Shown: positions 35,075 through 42,435 of the stretch, one piece after another
Position numbering within the stretch: the stretch's first letter is position 1
Layout: every line of letters starts with the position of its first letter
Assembly (NCBI RefSeq): GCF_000585215.1
Contig: NZ_AONC01000042.1
Coordinates: 1-42,678, forward strand
Source of the DNA: Imhoffiella purpurea
GTDB taxonomy: Bacteria > Pseudomonadota > Gammaproteobacteria > Chromatiales > Chromatiaceae
Length of the DNA stretch: 42,678 nucleotides
Reading direction: 5' to 3'
Program-made: the position numbers and the translations under genes
Notes under the pieces: model-generated
Told to the model about the DNA's origin: nothing
The model's input: the letters and a program-made list of their open reading frames with translations, nothing else
Database searches by the model: none

Positions 35075-36058
35075 ATGTCCGACAAAGCCCCCTGGATCAC
35101 CTTTCGACCCGAGCTCAAGGTGCTCGACTGCACCGTCCGGGACGGGGGCCTGGTGAACGCCCATCAATTCAGCGACGCGTTCGTGAGCGCGGTCTATCGC
35201 GCCTGCGTCGATGCGGGCATCGACTACATGGAGATCGGCTACAAGAACTCGGTCAAGACCTTTCCGAAGGAGAAGTTCGGACCCTGGCGCCACTGCGACG
35301 AGGCGGATCTGCGCCGCGTGGTCGGCGATCACGATCCCGAGAAGACCGGGCTCAAGCTGGTGGCCATGGCCGATGCCGGCAAGAGCGACTGGGAGACCCA
35401 GATCGTACCGGCGGCGGAGAGTCCGCTGTCGACGATCCGCGTCGCCTTCTACGCCCATCAGGTGTCCGAGGCGGTGGACATGATCAACCACGCCCACGGG
35501 CTCGGCTACGAGACCACGGCCAACCTGATGGCGGTCTCCAACATCACCGAGGAAGAGATCGACACCGTGCTGGACGCCATCGCCCCGACGCCGGCGACCA
35601 CCATGGTCATCGTCGACAGCTTCGGCTACCTCTACCGCGAGCAGATCGATCGCCTCTACAAGAAATACACGACCGCACTGCAGGGGACCGGCAAGGAGAT
35701 CGGCATCCACGCCCACAACAATCTGCAGCTGGCCTTCGCCAACACCATCGAGGCCATCATCCTCGGCTGCAACCGGGTCGACGCCACCCTGTTCGGCTTC
35801 GGCCGCGGCGCCGGCAACTGCCACACCGAGCTGCTGCTCGGCTTCCTGCGCAATCCCAAGTTCGAGATGCGCCCGGTAATCGAGGTCATCCAGAACTACA
35901 TCCAGCCGCTGCGCAAGGAACTCGACTGGGGGCCGTCCATTCCCTACAACATCACCGGGCAGCTCAACCAGCATCCGCGCAGCGCGATCGAATGGCGCGA
36001 GGGGGCGACTCCGGACGATTTCCTGGGCTTCTACGACAAGGTGGTGGCGGAGATCTAG
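35075..36058 (+). CDS. DRE-TIM (HMGL-like) aldolase-domain protein
   Basis: This 327-residue TIM-barrel protein is of the DRE-TIM metallolyase superfamily (relatives of 4-hydroxy-2-oxovalerate aldolase, HMG-CoA lyase and isopropylmalate synthase). The catalytic strand reads VLDCTVRDGGLVNAHQF, with Arg-Asp-Gly. The metal HxH is in GIHAHNNLQLAFAN, and FGFGRGAGNCHTELLLGFL is near the end of the barrel. The C-terminal LPS-like synthase regulatory domain is absent. The reaction is unknown. The start at 35075 follows GGAGAGTCG, and the open frame upstream is unsupported. Citrate synthase begins two bases after the stop, so the two act from one transcript. Confidence 0.82.
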   Translation: MSDKAPWITFRPELKVLDCTVRDGGLVNAHQFSDAFVSAVYRACVDAGIDYMEIGYKNSVKTFPKEKFGPWRHCDEADLRRVVGDHDPEKTGLKLVAMADAGKSDWETQIVPAAESPLSTIRVAFYAHQVSEAVDMINHAHGLGYETTANLMAVSNITEEEIDTVLDAIAPTPATTMVIVDSFGYLYREQIDRLYKKYTTALQGTGKEIGIHAHNNLQLAFANTIEAIILGCNRVDATLFGFGRGAGNCHTELLLGFLRNPKFEMRPVIEVIQNYIQPLRKELDWGPSIPYNITGQLNQHPRSAIEWREGATPDDFLGFYDKVVAEI

Positions 36059-36060
36059 CC

Positions 36061-37350
36061 ATGTCCGACGACGCGATCCTGATCCTGGGCGACGAGCAGT
36101 ACCGGTTTCCCGTCCGTGAAGGCACCGAGGGAGAGCGTGCCATCGACATCCAGGATCTGCGAGCGCGTACCGGATACGTCACGCTCGACCCTGGCTACGC
36201 CAATACCGGCAGCTGCCGGAGCGCCATCACCTTCATCGATGGCGAGCAGGGGATCCTGCGCTATCGCGGGATTCCCATCGAACAGTTCGAGCGCGAGCCG
36301 AACTTCGTCGAGGCCGCCTGGCTGCTGATCTTCGGCCATCTGCCGAATCCCGAGGAGTACAAGACCTTCTCGGAGAATCTGACCGCCTGCGCCAACCTCG
36401 ACGAGAGCATGAAGCATCACTTCGAGGGCTTCCCGCGCTCGGCGCCGCCCATGGCCATCCTCTCGGCCATGATCAACGCCCTGTCCTGCTTCCATCCCGA
36501 GTATTTCGAGCTGGAGGACAAGGACCATTTCCGCTGCGCCGCCGCCGGTCTCATCAGCAAGATCCGCACGATCGCCGCCTACGCCTATCGGCACTCCATC
36601 GGACAGCCCTACATCTATCCGAATCCGGCGCTGCGCTACGTGCCGAATTTCCTGCACATGATGTTCTCGCAGCCCTATGCCGAGCACGAGTGCGACCCTA
36701 TCGTGCGCGACGCCATCAATCTGGTCCTGCTGCTGCACGCCGATCACGAGCAGAACTGCTCGACCTCCACCGTGCGCATGGTCGGTTCCAGCCAGGCCAA
36801 CCTCTTCGCCTCCTGCGCCGCTGGCGTCTGCGCACTCTGGGGACCGCTGCACGGCGGTGCCAACGTCGCCGTGCTGCAGATGCTGGAGCAGATCCATCAG
36901 GGCCGGATCAGTCCCGAGGAGTACGTGCGCCTGGCCAAGGACAGGGACAGCAAGGTGCGCCTCATGGGCTTCGGTCATCGGGTCTACAAGAACTTCGACC
37001 CGCGCGCCCGAATGCTGGGCAAGGTCGCCGAGCGTCTGCTGCCGACCCTCGGCGTCCGCGATCCGCTGCTCGACATCGCCCGCCGGCTCGAAGAGATCGC
37101 TCTGGAAGACCCCTATTTCGTCGATCGGCAGCTCTATCCCAACGTCGATTTCTACAGCGGCATCATCATGCGCGCGGTCGGCATCCCGACCAACATGTTC
37201 ACCGTCATGTTCGCCATCGGCCGTCTTCCCGGCTGGATCGCCCACTGGTGGGAGCAGTCGCAGACCCAGGGCAGCAAGATCGCGCGTCCCCGCCAGCTTT
37301 ATGTTGGCCCAGGCTTTACGGATCATGTGCCCAAGGACGAGCGGATGTAG
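36061..37350 (+). CDS. gltA: Citrate synthase
   Basis: This 429-residue type II citrate synthase condenses acetyl-CoA and oxaloacetate. Catalytic residues are seen in GPLHGGAN (His), MGFGHRVYKNFDPRA (His) and NVDFYSG (Asp). The N-terminal domain with YVTLDPGYANTGSCRSAITF matches the NADH-sensitive hexameric enzyme of gammaproteobacteria. The ATG follows the aldolase stop by two bases. An upstream in-frame ATG at 35992 lies inside the aldolase gene and is rejected. A 2- or methylcitrate synthase role cannot be excluded, but sequence and length favour the ordinary enzyme. Confidence 0.93.
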   Translation: MSDDAILILGDEQYRFPVREGTEGERAIDIQDLRARTGYVTLDPGYANTGSCRSAITFIDGEQGILRYRGIPIEQFEREPNFVEAAWLLIFGHLPNPEEYKTFSENLTACANLDESMKHHFEGFPRSAPPMAILSAMINALSCFHPEYFELEDKDHFRCAAAGLISKIRTIAAYAYRHSIGQPYIYPNPALRYVPNFLHMMFSQPYAEHECDPIVRDAINLVLLLHADHEQNCSTSTVRMVGSSQANLFASCAAGVCALWGPLHGGANVAVLQMLEQIHQGRISPEEYVRLAKDRDSKVRLMGFGHRVYKNFDPRARMLGKVAERLLPTLGVRDPLLDIARRLEEIALEDPYFVDRQLYPNVDFYSGIIMRAVGIPTNMFTVMFAIGRLPGWIAHWWEQSQTQGSKIARPRQLYVGPGFTDHVPKDERM

Positions 37351-37425
37351 GTCGGCGTCGATGAAACCGACGTGCTGGGTTGCCAAGCTGGAGCCTGCTC
37401 CCAGCGAACTCGGGCTTGCCAGTTG

Positions 37426-37572
37426 CGCGCGGGGCGGTCGCTGTTCGACCCGGCCGGGTATCACATCTGGCTGATGGCTGGCGGTGTGAGCTGGATCCTC
37501 GCCTTCGGACTCTTTATCTGGGTGCATGCGCCCATGCTGGTGCGCGCGCGCCCGGACGGGCGGCCGGGTTGA
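37426..37572 (+). pseudogene. nnrS: 3' remnant of an nnrS gene
   Basis: The frame reads LRAGRSLFDPAGYHIWLM, then AGGVSWILAFGLFIWVHAPM, then LVRARPDGRPG and a stop. This is the characteristic C-terminal end of NnrS, a multi-pass haem/copper membrane protein tied to nitric oxide and denitrification. Only the last transmembrane helix and the PxLxRxRxDGRPG tail remain; about 350 upstream residues are absent. The 75 bases before it, after citrate synthase, show no NnrS similarity. It is therefore a fossil left by a deletion or rearrangement. Confidence 0.72.
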
Positions 37573-37587
37573 GCGATGCCAACTCGG

Positions 37588-38229
37588 TCAATGCTCACCC
37601 TTGGTTCGCAGCAGCCCCGCGAGCCGGTTGCCCTGCTTCTGCGGGCCACCGCGCGGAAAGATCCGGTGGAGATACCGGTTGCTGCCGCGCTCACGCCCCC
37701 AAACCTTGCGGAAATGGGCGATCATGTCGCGCACGGAGGCTTGGGTGCCGGAGCGCGCGAAGCGCGCGCGCAGGTAGCGGATCACCTCCCAGTGCTCTGC
37801 GTTGAGCGTCAGCCCTTCTTGCGCGGCCAGTGCCCGGGCGAAGTCCTCGGACCAGTCCGAGGGATCCACCAGATAGCCCTCGCTGTCTGTGAGGACGCTG
37901 CGGTCGCCGACCTGAACGGCCTCTGTGGTCATGCTCGGGTAGGCATTGCTTCCGCTCGGAAAGGCGCCCGGCTGTCCGAGTGAGCCCTGTTCCGATTGGG
38001 TGATCGACCAGAGCGCGATCGGGATCTCGTCGGCGAGCCGCCCTTGGTAGCGCTCCATACCAGAGACCAGGACCTTGCCGCTGGTCGGCGGCAGGTCGAA
38101 GCTGGCCAGCCCGCTGCGGTCCGTGAAGACCGGTGGCGTTTGCGAGCCGTCGGCATCGAGCCGGAGGACGACCGGCGTGCGCTTCAAGGGCTCTCGCGTC
38201 ACCTTCATGAACACTCTGACTGCGATCAT
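37588..38229 (-). CDS. DsrC/TusE-family protein without cysteines, fused to an N-terminal beta-rich domain
   Basis: This 213-residue protein has two parts. Residues from about 100 on align with DsrC/TusE: DSEGYLVDPSDWSEDFA, LTLNAEHWEVIRYLRARF, SVRDMIAHFRKVWG, NRYLHRIFPRGGPQKQGN and RLAGLLRTKGEH. Both functional cysteines of DsrC are replaced (KQAC becomes KQGN, terminal GCV becomes GEH). It cannot carry sulfur as DsrC does and resembles the regulatory RspA-type proteins. Residues 1-85 (VVLRLDADG, FTDRSGLASFDLPPTSGKVL) look like a small beta-sandwich of unknown role. There is no signal peptide. GGAG is eight bases before the ATG at 38229; an ATG at 38235 is also in frame. It is divergent from the LysR gene. 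Confidence 0.82.
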   Translation of the reverse strand: MIAVRVFMKVTREPLKRTPVVLRLDADGSQTPPVFTDRSGLASFDLPPTSGKVLVSGMERYQGRLADEIPIALWSITQSEQGSLGQPGAFPSGSNAYPSMTTEAVQVGDRSVLTDSEGYLVDPSDWSEDFARALAAQEGLTLNAEHWEVIRYLRARFARSGTQASVRDMIAHFRKVWGRERGSNRYLHRIFPRGGPQKQGNRLAGLLRTKGEH

Positions 38230-38381
38230 CGTCATCTCTCCGTTGCATGCGACAGGGCGCGTCTATGGGCCCACTCTCGATATCAGGCCGAATCGCGCCC
38301 GCTGAGTGAAGCCGAAACCGCACTTTCTGCGTCAAGAATACTGTTGTCTGACATATGATGAAAACGGAATTTATTGGCTTC

Positions 38382-38404
38382 TTATATCGTATATTCCGAT
38401 ATAA
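38382..38404. promoter_or_regulatory. Palindromic LysR-type operator
   Basis: TTATATCG (38382-38389) and CGATATAA (38397-38404) are perfect inverted repeats separated by seven bases. They contain the ATC-N9-GAT/T-N11-A pattern of LysR binding sites. It lies 33 bases before the lysR start in an AT-rich 200-base divergent region of otherwise GC-rich DNA. It is probably the site of autoregulation and control of the DsrC-like gene. Confidence 0.65.
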
Positions 38405-38437
38405 ACCGCACTGCGCGGATCCGATTGAGTTCAGAGC

Positions 38438-39319
38438 ATGGACATCGACCAGATCAAGACCTTCCTCGCCGTGGCCGCGCATGGCAGCTTCCTCGAAGCG
38501 GCCAACCGGGTGCACGTTACACAGTCGACCGTCAGTGCGCGTATCCAGAATCTGGAGCAGGCGCTTGGTGCGCGGCTGTTCGTGCGCAACCGCCTAGGGG
38601 CGACACTCACCCCGGCAGGCCAGCGGTTTTGGCGCCATGCCAAGACGATGATGCTGACCTTCGAGCAGGCGCGGCATGACGTCGGATTGCCCAGCCGGTT
38701 CACGGCCAGCCTCACCATTGGGGCGCGTATTGCGCTCTGGAACGATTTCCTGCCCCGCTGGGCCGGACGGATGCGCCAGGTCGCGCCGGACATCTCGCTC
38801 AATACCGAGATCGGCTTCGAGGAAGACCTGATGCGGCGCATCATCGCCGGGACCATGGATCTCGCCCTGATGTATAGCCCGCAGCAGGGCGTCGGCATTC
38901 AGGTCGAGCATCTGTTCGACGAGACGCTGCTCTTGGTCGGGACCGATCCGAATCGGCAGGTTCCGGACGACGGCTACGTCTATGTGGACTGGGGACCGAC
39001 CTTCTACGCCCAGCACCGCAAGGTCTATCCGGACTTCGAACGTCCCGCCCAGACCGCCAATATCGGCTGGCTGGGGCTGCAGTTGATTCTGGCGAACGGC
39101 GGAACCTGCTTCGTGCCCGAGCGGGTTGCCGCTCACTACCTGCGCGGAGGCTGCCTGTACCAGGTCCGGGGCAGTCCGACGCTGCGTCTGCCTGCCTACG
39201 TGGTCTACTCGGTCGAGACCGCCTCGAGCGTGCTCGATAAGGCCCTCGATGTGCTCCGCAACCTGATCGAAGCAGGCGCGGCAAGCGCCGTTGAGGCAGA
39301 TCTTAGCGAGCGCGCATGA
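38438..39319 (+). CDS. LysR-family transcriptional regulator
   Basis: This 293-residue regulator has an N-terminal winged helix-turn-helix (residues 1-60: DIDQIKTFLAVAAHGSFLEA, VTQSTVSARIQNLE, LFVRNR) and a periplasmic-binding-like effector domain. The effector domain includes ILANGGTCFVPERVAAHYL. The inducer is unknown. It is divergent from the DsrC-like gene with a shared 208-base region that holds a LysR-type palindrome, so the DsrC-like gene is its most likely target. The ATG at 38438 fits the family N-terminus. Confidence 0.92.
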   Translation: MDIDQIKTFLAVAAHGSFLEAANRVHVTQSTVSARIQNLEQALGARLFVRNRLGATLTPAGQRFWRHAKTMMLTFEQARHDVGLPSRFTASLTIGARIALWNDFLPRWAGRMRQVAPDISLNTEIGFEEDLMRRIIAGTMDLALMYSPQQGVGIQVEHLFDETLLLVGTDPNRQVPDDGYVYVDWGPTFYAQHRKVYPDFERPAQTANIGWLGLQLILANGGTCFVPERVAAHYLRGGCLYQVRGSPTLRLPAYVVYSVETASSVLDKALDVLRNLIEAGAASAVEADLSERA

Positions 39320-39516
39320 AGGGTTGTCCGTGCTTCGAGGTAGTGAATCCTGCGGGAGTCTGTCGACATCGATGATCAGCCTGATGCGCCGGGTGCGTCA
39401 CCAACACGCCGCATTGTCGCAAATCGCCAAGCAGTTCTGGTCCAGGCATATGCAGCCGAATACCTCATAAGCTCCATATGGCGCCGGTGACTGCTCCGCA
39501 AGACGAGCTTGGCGGA

Positions 39517-39930
39517 TCAGCGGTGGTATTCACCAGAGCGTTCAGGTTGATAGACGATCTCATCAATGCGAACTCGAACGACATGTGCTCCGGGGCCGGG
39601 CCATTCGATGACGTCTCCGACCGAAAGACCGATCAAGGCGCTTCCTACAGGGGCGAGAATCGAAATCTTGCTGCTGCTGGAATCCATATCCTTGGGATAG
39701 ACCAGCGTCAAAGTAAATTGCTCGGCAGAAGATTCCAGGCAAAATTTCACTGTCGAATTCATGGTGATGATATTGGGCGGCACATCTTCTGGTTCGACGA
39801 TATCGGCTCTAGCAAGCTCCGCCTCCAATTCATCCTTCCCAGGGAAAGCCCCATATTCCATAGAATCGAGAAGAGCCTCAAGTCGCTCGGCATCTCGAGA
39901 AGAGATGATAATGCTCGGTCTAGTATTCAT
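39517..39930 (-). CDS. rnk: Regulator of nucleoside diphosphate kinase, GreA/GreB-like
   Basis: Rnk (137 residues) is an RNA polymerase secondary-channel-type protein with a short N-terminal coiled coil and a GreA-like FKBP C-terminal domain. The features are PSIIISSRDAERLEALLDS, ADIVEPEDVPPNIITMNSTV, LVYPKDMDSSSSKISILAPV and GSALIGLSVGDVIEWPGP. Length equals the E. coli protein. The start at 39930 (MNTRPSIII) is chosen on family length; an ATG at 39978 would add 16 unlike residues. Its base composition is clearly lower in GC than the rest of the window, which may indicate a different origin. Confidence 0.92.
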   Translation of the reverse strand: MNTRPSIIISSRDAERLEALLDSMEYGAFPGKDELEAELARADIVEPEDVPPNIITMNSTVKFCLESSAEQFTLTLVYPKDMDSSSSKISILAPVGSALIGLSVGDVIEWPGPGAHVVRVRIDEIVYQPERSGEYHR

Positions 39931-40614
39931 TTCGTGATGATTCTGCTTTGTCAAATTCGTAGAGCGGGTCATTTTCAATGGGGGTATTTTGGTATTCGTA
40001 CGCCCTGAACCCCTCTAACCAATGCTGAGATGTCGTGAAGAATGATACCAGCAGGACTGTGAAGGTCACAGAAAGCGATGCTGTACACCAAACGTCCAGT
40101 CGCCCTCCGGGCTCCTTCCCGTTGAGCGTCCGCCAGCGCGAATCCGGCAGCATCCAAATACCCCCAAGGTTGCGCATCATCTCCCGGGTGGGAGGCGACA
40201 TCTATCCTGACGAGGGGGAATCTGTGTGGCGAAGAATTCGGCTGCGCGAGCGTTCAAAGCAGCAGAGGCGTCAAGCAGGCGGCGCCCGATCATCAGCGCG
40301 GCCTCGAACAGAGAGATCGGCAGAGCTGCCTTGCCCGAGGCGGCGGTGAACAATTGATCGATGGCCTGGACGTCCGGGTACTGTGACCAGGGCTCGAGCG
40401 CGGTGTCGGCGCAAAGTTGCTTCCGCAACTGATCTAGGGGCTGTGTCTCGAGTGTCCGAGGTTTTGTGCGCGCCGGGGTCAGTCATGCATGACGTTCATA
40501 CTGCGGTGCCAAACCCCCGGCGAACGACTGCACACCATCAGGCACGGATCCGGCAGGGTGCCGGCGGGTACCAATATAGGTACCACCGCAGGATGCGAAT
40601 CAGGCGTCCAGACG
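39931..40614. other. Long stretch without a recognised gene
   Basis: No convincing gene was found in these 684 bases. Minus-strand frames at 39920-40201 and 40177-40428 (the latter with GKAALPISLFEAALMIGRRL) could be real small proteins or debris of a decayed gene, but I recognise neither. A GGTACC-N6-GGTACC pair is at 40567-40584. The region would be the chromosomal DNA originally downstream of a tRNA-Phe gene. Confidence 0.4.
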
Positions 40615-40641
40615 CAAAAAGACGCGCTCTGAGGCGCGTCT
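40615..40641 (-). terminator. Intrinsic terminator of the tRNA-Phe locus
   Basis: AGACGCGC (40620-40627) and GCGCGTCT (40634-40641) form a perfect 8-bp stem with a 6-base loop. On the minus strand it is followed by TTTTT. It lies 15 bases past the 3' end of the tRNA-Phe fragment and is in the right direction to have terminated the original tRNA transcript. Confidence 0.8.
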
Positions 40642-40655
40642 AAATGCTTGGTATT

Positions 40656-40704
40656 TGGTGCCCAGGGGCGGAATCGAACCACCGACACGCGGATTTTCAG
40701 TCCG
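40656..40704 (-). other. att site: 49-bp 3' fragment of tRNA-Phe (GAA)
   Basis: Read on the minus strand, this starts CGGACTGAAAATCCG (anticodon arm with GAA). It continues with the T arm GGTGGTTCGATTCCGCC, the acceptor strand CCTGGGC and ACCA. The 5' half (acceptor, D arm) is missing: no GCCCAGG or D-arm sequence lies beyond 40704. It is therefore a duplicated tRNA 3' end, the usual crossover site of tRNA-targeting integrases. The intact tRNA should lie at the far end of the element, beyond the window. Confidence 0.85.
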
Positions 40705-40777
40705 ATTTAGAGCATCCCCGCCCATCCCCCGCAATCCCCTTGTCGGTCCCTAATAGCCCGATTTGGTTTATCTTTCT

Positions 40778-40928
40778 AGGGTTCCCCGAACTTTCGTTCC
40801 CCTGGCGAACCCTGTGGATAACTGGCTAAACCTACCCCAAAAGTTCCCCCAGGGTTCCCCGAGTTCGCGGGAATAGACGCGGGGATTCAATGACTAAGCG
40901 GCGTCCGCTTGTTCAAAAGTTCCCCCAG
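40778..40928 (+). repeat. Direct repeats, probable integrase arm-binding sites
   Basis: CAAAAGTTCCCCCAG occurs exactly at 40838-40852 and 40914-40928. AGGGTTCCCCGA occurs at 40778-40789 and 40851-40862. A further GTTCCCC is at 40796-40802. They lie between the att fragment and the integrase gene, where arm-type sites are expected. The last copy overlaps the presumed start of the integrase gene, suggesting autoregulation. Confidence 0.6.
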
Positions 40929-42435
40929 ACGCACGACTCCCCGAGGTGCGACCAACACCACGGGGAGTCTGACCATTCGCGACCTGTACCGGAGGCCGTC
41001 ATTGGCTGCCCATCATCTTAACTTCTCCGAGCGAAGCTTGGACCCTTGGGTTCAGGGGCAGCTCGATCAGTGGAGCAAATACCCCGCCACCATCCCCGCC
41101 AACGGGGAAGCCTTGGCCCAAGATCGTGGCGGCCCTGGATCCGTCCCAGGACTGCACCTGCGGTTGCGGATCGGCAAGCAGGCTGGGCAATGGACGATGG
41201 AGGAGCCGACTGTGGGCTTCTACCTGATGCGCAAGATCCACGGCCGCAAGGTCAATCGGCTACTCGGAGACCGACGCATCATGTCCGTGGAGTCTGCCCG
41301 CAAGCAGGCGCGGGAGCTGCTGGAGAAGCTCAACCAGGGCGAAGACCCCTTGGTCGAGCGGAGGAGGGCGGCCGAGGCCGAGAAACTGCGAACGCTCACC
41401 TATCGGGAGGCCCTGGAGGCGTTCTTGGAGCAGAGCCCGAGCCTGACCAAAGGCACCCGCAAGAAGTACCGGGAATCCTTCGTCACCTTCAGGGACGTGG
41501 CCGATGAGCCCTTGACCTATTTCACCCCGGTACGGGTCAAGCGCATCCATGAGGAGCGCAGCAAGGAGAGCAAGGCTCGAGCCGACCAGGACATGCGCGT
41601 TCTGAGGCTGGTCTGGAACTGGGCGCGGGAGAACTACCAGACCACGGAAGGGGAAGCGGTACTGGGAGCCAACCCCGTTTCCGTGGCCCTGAACCGGCGC
41701 AGAGCCGGACAGACCGGATGGAATCGCGTACCACGGAAGGAGTCCACCATTCCCAGGGCGCAGCTCCCAGATTGGTTCCAGGCGCTCTATGAGCTGCGAG
41801 AGCAGGGCGACATTACCGAGGCCCGGCGCGTTTCCTGCCTACTCTTGGAGGCGCTGGCGCTGACTGGTCTACGGTTCAACGAGCTGGCCCGTCTTCCGTG
41901 GTCTCAGGTCGATCTGAAGCGTGGACTCCTGACCATCCCGGACGAGTCGAGCAAGAACCGGCGAGCTCTGACCCGACCGATCACGCGACGGGTCCGGGAG
42001 ATCCTGAAGCAGACCGGCAGCAGCGAGGGCTTCATCTTCCCAGGGCGGCGAGAAGGCAAGCCGCTGAACAACTGCCGAAAGCTCCAGATGGAACTCCAGG
42101 AGCGCACCGGCCTATGGGTCATCCCCCACGATCTGAGGCGCGTCTGGACCAGCGCAGCCAGCCGGGCATCCATCCCCGCCGTGGTCATCAAGCGGCTACT
42201 CAACCACATGAGCCACGCGGAGGAGGTCACAGAGGGCTATATCCGTCTCGGGCTGGATGAGCTGCTGGACTACTCGCAGACCATCGAAGACACGATCCTA
42301 GGGGATGCCGGGCTACTGACACCGCGTACCACGGATGGACGGCTGGCCGATCTGCTGGCCGGGTTCAGCGAGGATGAGAAGCAGCGGCTCTTGCTCGACC
42401 TGACCCGGCGCCAGCTGGGGGAGGGCGAGGAATGA
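40909..42435 (+). CDS. Tyrosine recombinase integrase
   Basis: This is a tyrosine recombinase of about 508 residues. An N-terminal arm-binding domain of DUF4102-like type (LHLRLRIGKQAGQW to GEDPLVERRR, about 80-150) precedes a core-binding helical domain and the catalytic domain. The catalytic set is complete: R322 (GLRFNELARLPW), K349 (SSKNRRA), H407 and R410 (PHDLRR), H433 (LNHMSH) and Y444 (EGYIRL). It should catalyse integration and excision at the adjacent tRNA-Phe site. The start is uncertain. Position 40909 is a TTG, no in-frame ATG occurs before the arm domain, and later TTG or CTG codons are possible. The C-terminus overlaps the next gene by ATGA. Confidence 0.9.
   Translation: MFKSSPRRTTPRGATNTTGSLTIRDLYRRPSLAAHHLNFSERSLDPWVQGQLDQWSKYPATIPANGEALAQDRGGPGSVPGLHLRLRIGKQAGQWTMEEPTVGFYLMRKIHGRKVNRLLGDRRIMSVESARKQARELLEKLNQGEDPLVERRRAAEAEKLRTLTYREALEAFLEQSPSLTKGTRKKYRESFVTFRDVADEPLTYFTPVRVKRIHEERSKESKARADQDMRVLRLVWNWARENYQTTEGEAVLGANPVSVALNRRRAGQTGWNRVPRKESTIPRAQLPDWFQALYELREQGDITEARRVSCLLLEALALTGLRFNELARLPWSQVDLKRGLLTIPDESSKNRRALTRPITRRVREILKQTGSSEGFIFPGRREGKPLNNCRKLQMELQERTGLWVIPHDLRRVWTSAASRASIPAVVIKRLLNHMSHAEEVTEGYIRLGLDELLDYSQTIEDTILGDAGLLTPRTTDGRLADLLAGFSEDEKQRLLLDLTRRQLGEGEE

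Noticed and set aside
40567..40584. GGTACC-N6-GGTACC pair as a possible regulatory or att site
   Set aside because: GGTACC is itself a palindrome, the pair is short, and there is no gene start or second copy to give it meaning.
40644..40829. Short plus-strand frame reading WCPGAESNHRHADFQS
   Set aside because: This is the well-known false translation of the antisense strand of tRNA-Phe and not a protein gene.
40890..41024. Small frame starting MTKRRPLVQKFPQ before the integrase
   Set aside because: It is out of frame with the integrase, overlaps its arm-site repeats, lacks a Shine-Dalgarno and resembles no known protein.
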